Source: Manduca sexta
Lineage: Eukaryota; Arthropoda; Insecta; Lepidoptera; Sphingidae
Assembly (NCBI RefSeq): GCF_014839805.1
Contig: NC_051119.1
Coordinates: 9,045,245-9,109,244, forward strand
DNA: 64,000 nt
Reading direction: 5' to 3'
In this document: positions 63,152-64,000 of the stretch, one piece after another
Numbering within the stretch: the first letter of the stretch is position 1
Layout: the number at the start of each line of letters is the position of its first letter
Program-made: the position numbers and the translations under genes
Notes under the pieces: generated by a model
The model's input: the letters and a program-made list of their open reading frames with translations, nothing else
Told to the model about the DNA's origin: nothing
Database searches by the model: none

Positions 63152-63755
63152 TTCTGGGTTCCGTACCTCAAAAGGAAAAACGGAACCCTTATAGGATCAC
63201 TTTATTGTATGTCCGTCCGTCTGTCAAGACCCTTTTCTCAGGAACTCGTGGTGGTATTAAGCTGACATTTATATCAAATGCTCAGGTCTACTGTCCCTTG
63301 GAGCTATGAAAAAATCAAACTTCTAAGCCAATTCAATCAAAACATACAGCCGTTTATTATTTTTACTGGTCCATTTCAGTAAAGCTCTTACATTGGACCT
63401 TATTTTTACAAGGGCCAACAGCTTTAATTTGAACAGCTTTCCATGACTACAACGTATCACAAATATTGATAAGAACTGAAACCAAAATGTCAAATTCAAA
63501 TCAATTATGTACTTGTTTACAGTATAAATGCTAGGGCTATATCGATGTAGGGCCATGATAGCCCCATCAAAAATATACGAAGTAGCTTGGTATTGCCATA
63601 CGTATGGTAAGTGAGATATCCTATCAGAAACATCTGCTCGGTTGCCGGCTTACGCAATTCAAATTATCTCAAATTCTCAGCATTAAATACAAAATATAAA
63701 TCCGGACAAGTTCGAGTCGAATTCACGCACCGAGGGTTCCGTACGAACTTGTAGG
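63152..63755 (+). mobile_element. Fam-L repeat, long copy
   Basis: The left end has GGGTTCCGTACCTCAAAAGG and AAAAACGGAACCC (a 9-bp stem), then CTCAGGTCTACTGTCCCTTG and AATCAAACTTCTAAGCC. The right end has CCGGACAAGTTCGAGTCGAA and GCACCGAGGGTTCCGTAC. I recognise both ends from widespread lepidopteran repeats. The middle is diverged. The 77-codon frame inside has no motif. Confidence 0.65.
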
Positions 63756-64000
63756 GAATGCCGTTTATTTGCCGTTCGATCTTTAAATACGGTTATTACA
63801 CCAAACAAATATAATAAGTTTGTACTAGTAAATTCGCTTTTTTTATTCAGTACATATTTACGGTTTTGAGATTCTTGCTTTATATATGCCGTAGGATATA
63901 GTTTTGTTTTTTGGCAAATAGGATGATTGTAGGTCACTGATAAGTACTTTATAGAATTTAAATCCCGTGTAAAATCGCAAAATATGCGACATCAACGATC
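63756..64000. other. Unassigned window end
   Basis: AT-rich to the window edge. An 84-codon minus frame at 63683-63937 starts here and runs into the fam-L end; not called. Confidence 0.4.

Overview
The window looks like intergenic or intronic DNA from a moth or butterfly. It is AT-rich, has no open frame longer than about 150 codons, and contains no convincing complete gene, tRNA or rRNA. The lepidopteran assignment rests on many dispersed repeats whose sequences I recognise as typical of that order: tRNA-derived SINEs, CTAG-ending non-autonomous Helitrons, and RTE and CR1/Jockey-like LINE 3' ends. No database search was possible.

Repeat families, named here for convenience. Fam-A and fam-B are poly(A)-tailed SINE-like elements of about 310 and 250 bp that share a 5' core, GGTGGTAGG-hairpin-CCGCC(T/C)GG(G/A)TAG-ACCACC. 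The fam-B tail is also the 3' UTR of a CR1/Jockey-like LINE. SINE-C and SINE-H have tRNA-like heads with A- and B-box motifs. Hel-1, Hel-2 and Hel-3 are non-autonomous Helitrons (A|TC...CTAG|T); some Hel-1 copies carry an internal ~123 bp tandem array. Fam-G is a repeat often arranged as a foldback. Fam-J, fam-L and fam-M are anonymous repeats. MITE-P is flanked by TTAA. There are also single foldback elements and TA-flanked MITEs.

Layout. 0-13 kb: fam-M, fam-A, fam-B, Helitron and SINE-C copies, a perfect 19-bp hairpin near 1.5 kb, and a fam-B copy split by a 386-bp insertion with a 9-bp duplication. 13-31 kb: fam-A copies, Hel-1, Hel-2 and Hel-3, two MITE-P copies (one containing a LINE end), SINE-C with a 15-bp target duplication, and several long stretches I cannot assign. 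31-33 kb: the most gene-like part, with a small plus-strand frame, a LINE 3' UTR with an 11-bp duplication, and a minus-strand frame that could be the first exon of an unidentified gene. 33-48 kb: (AT)37, a LINE C-terminus fused to the fam-B tail, Hel-1 copies including one with ten 123-bp repeats and one interrupted by a mariner-type MITE, fam-G foldbacks and an RTE LINE relic. 48-64 kb: more fam-B, SINE-H, Helitrons, a clean 278-bp TA MITE, a 70-bp-arm foldback, an 840-bp Helitron with a GC-rich palindromic island, and a long fam-L copy.

The window reads as layered transposon insertions, several with readable target duplications that give relative insertion order, rather than as an operon or gene system. 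I found no evidence for a new enzyme system. The best leads are the shared 5' RNA-like module of fam-A and fam-B, the higher-order array inside Hel-1, and the possible exon at 32.6-32.9 kb.
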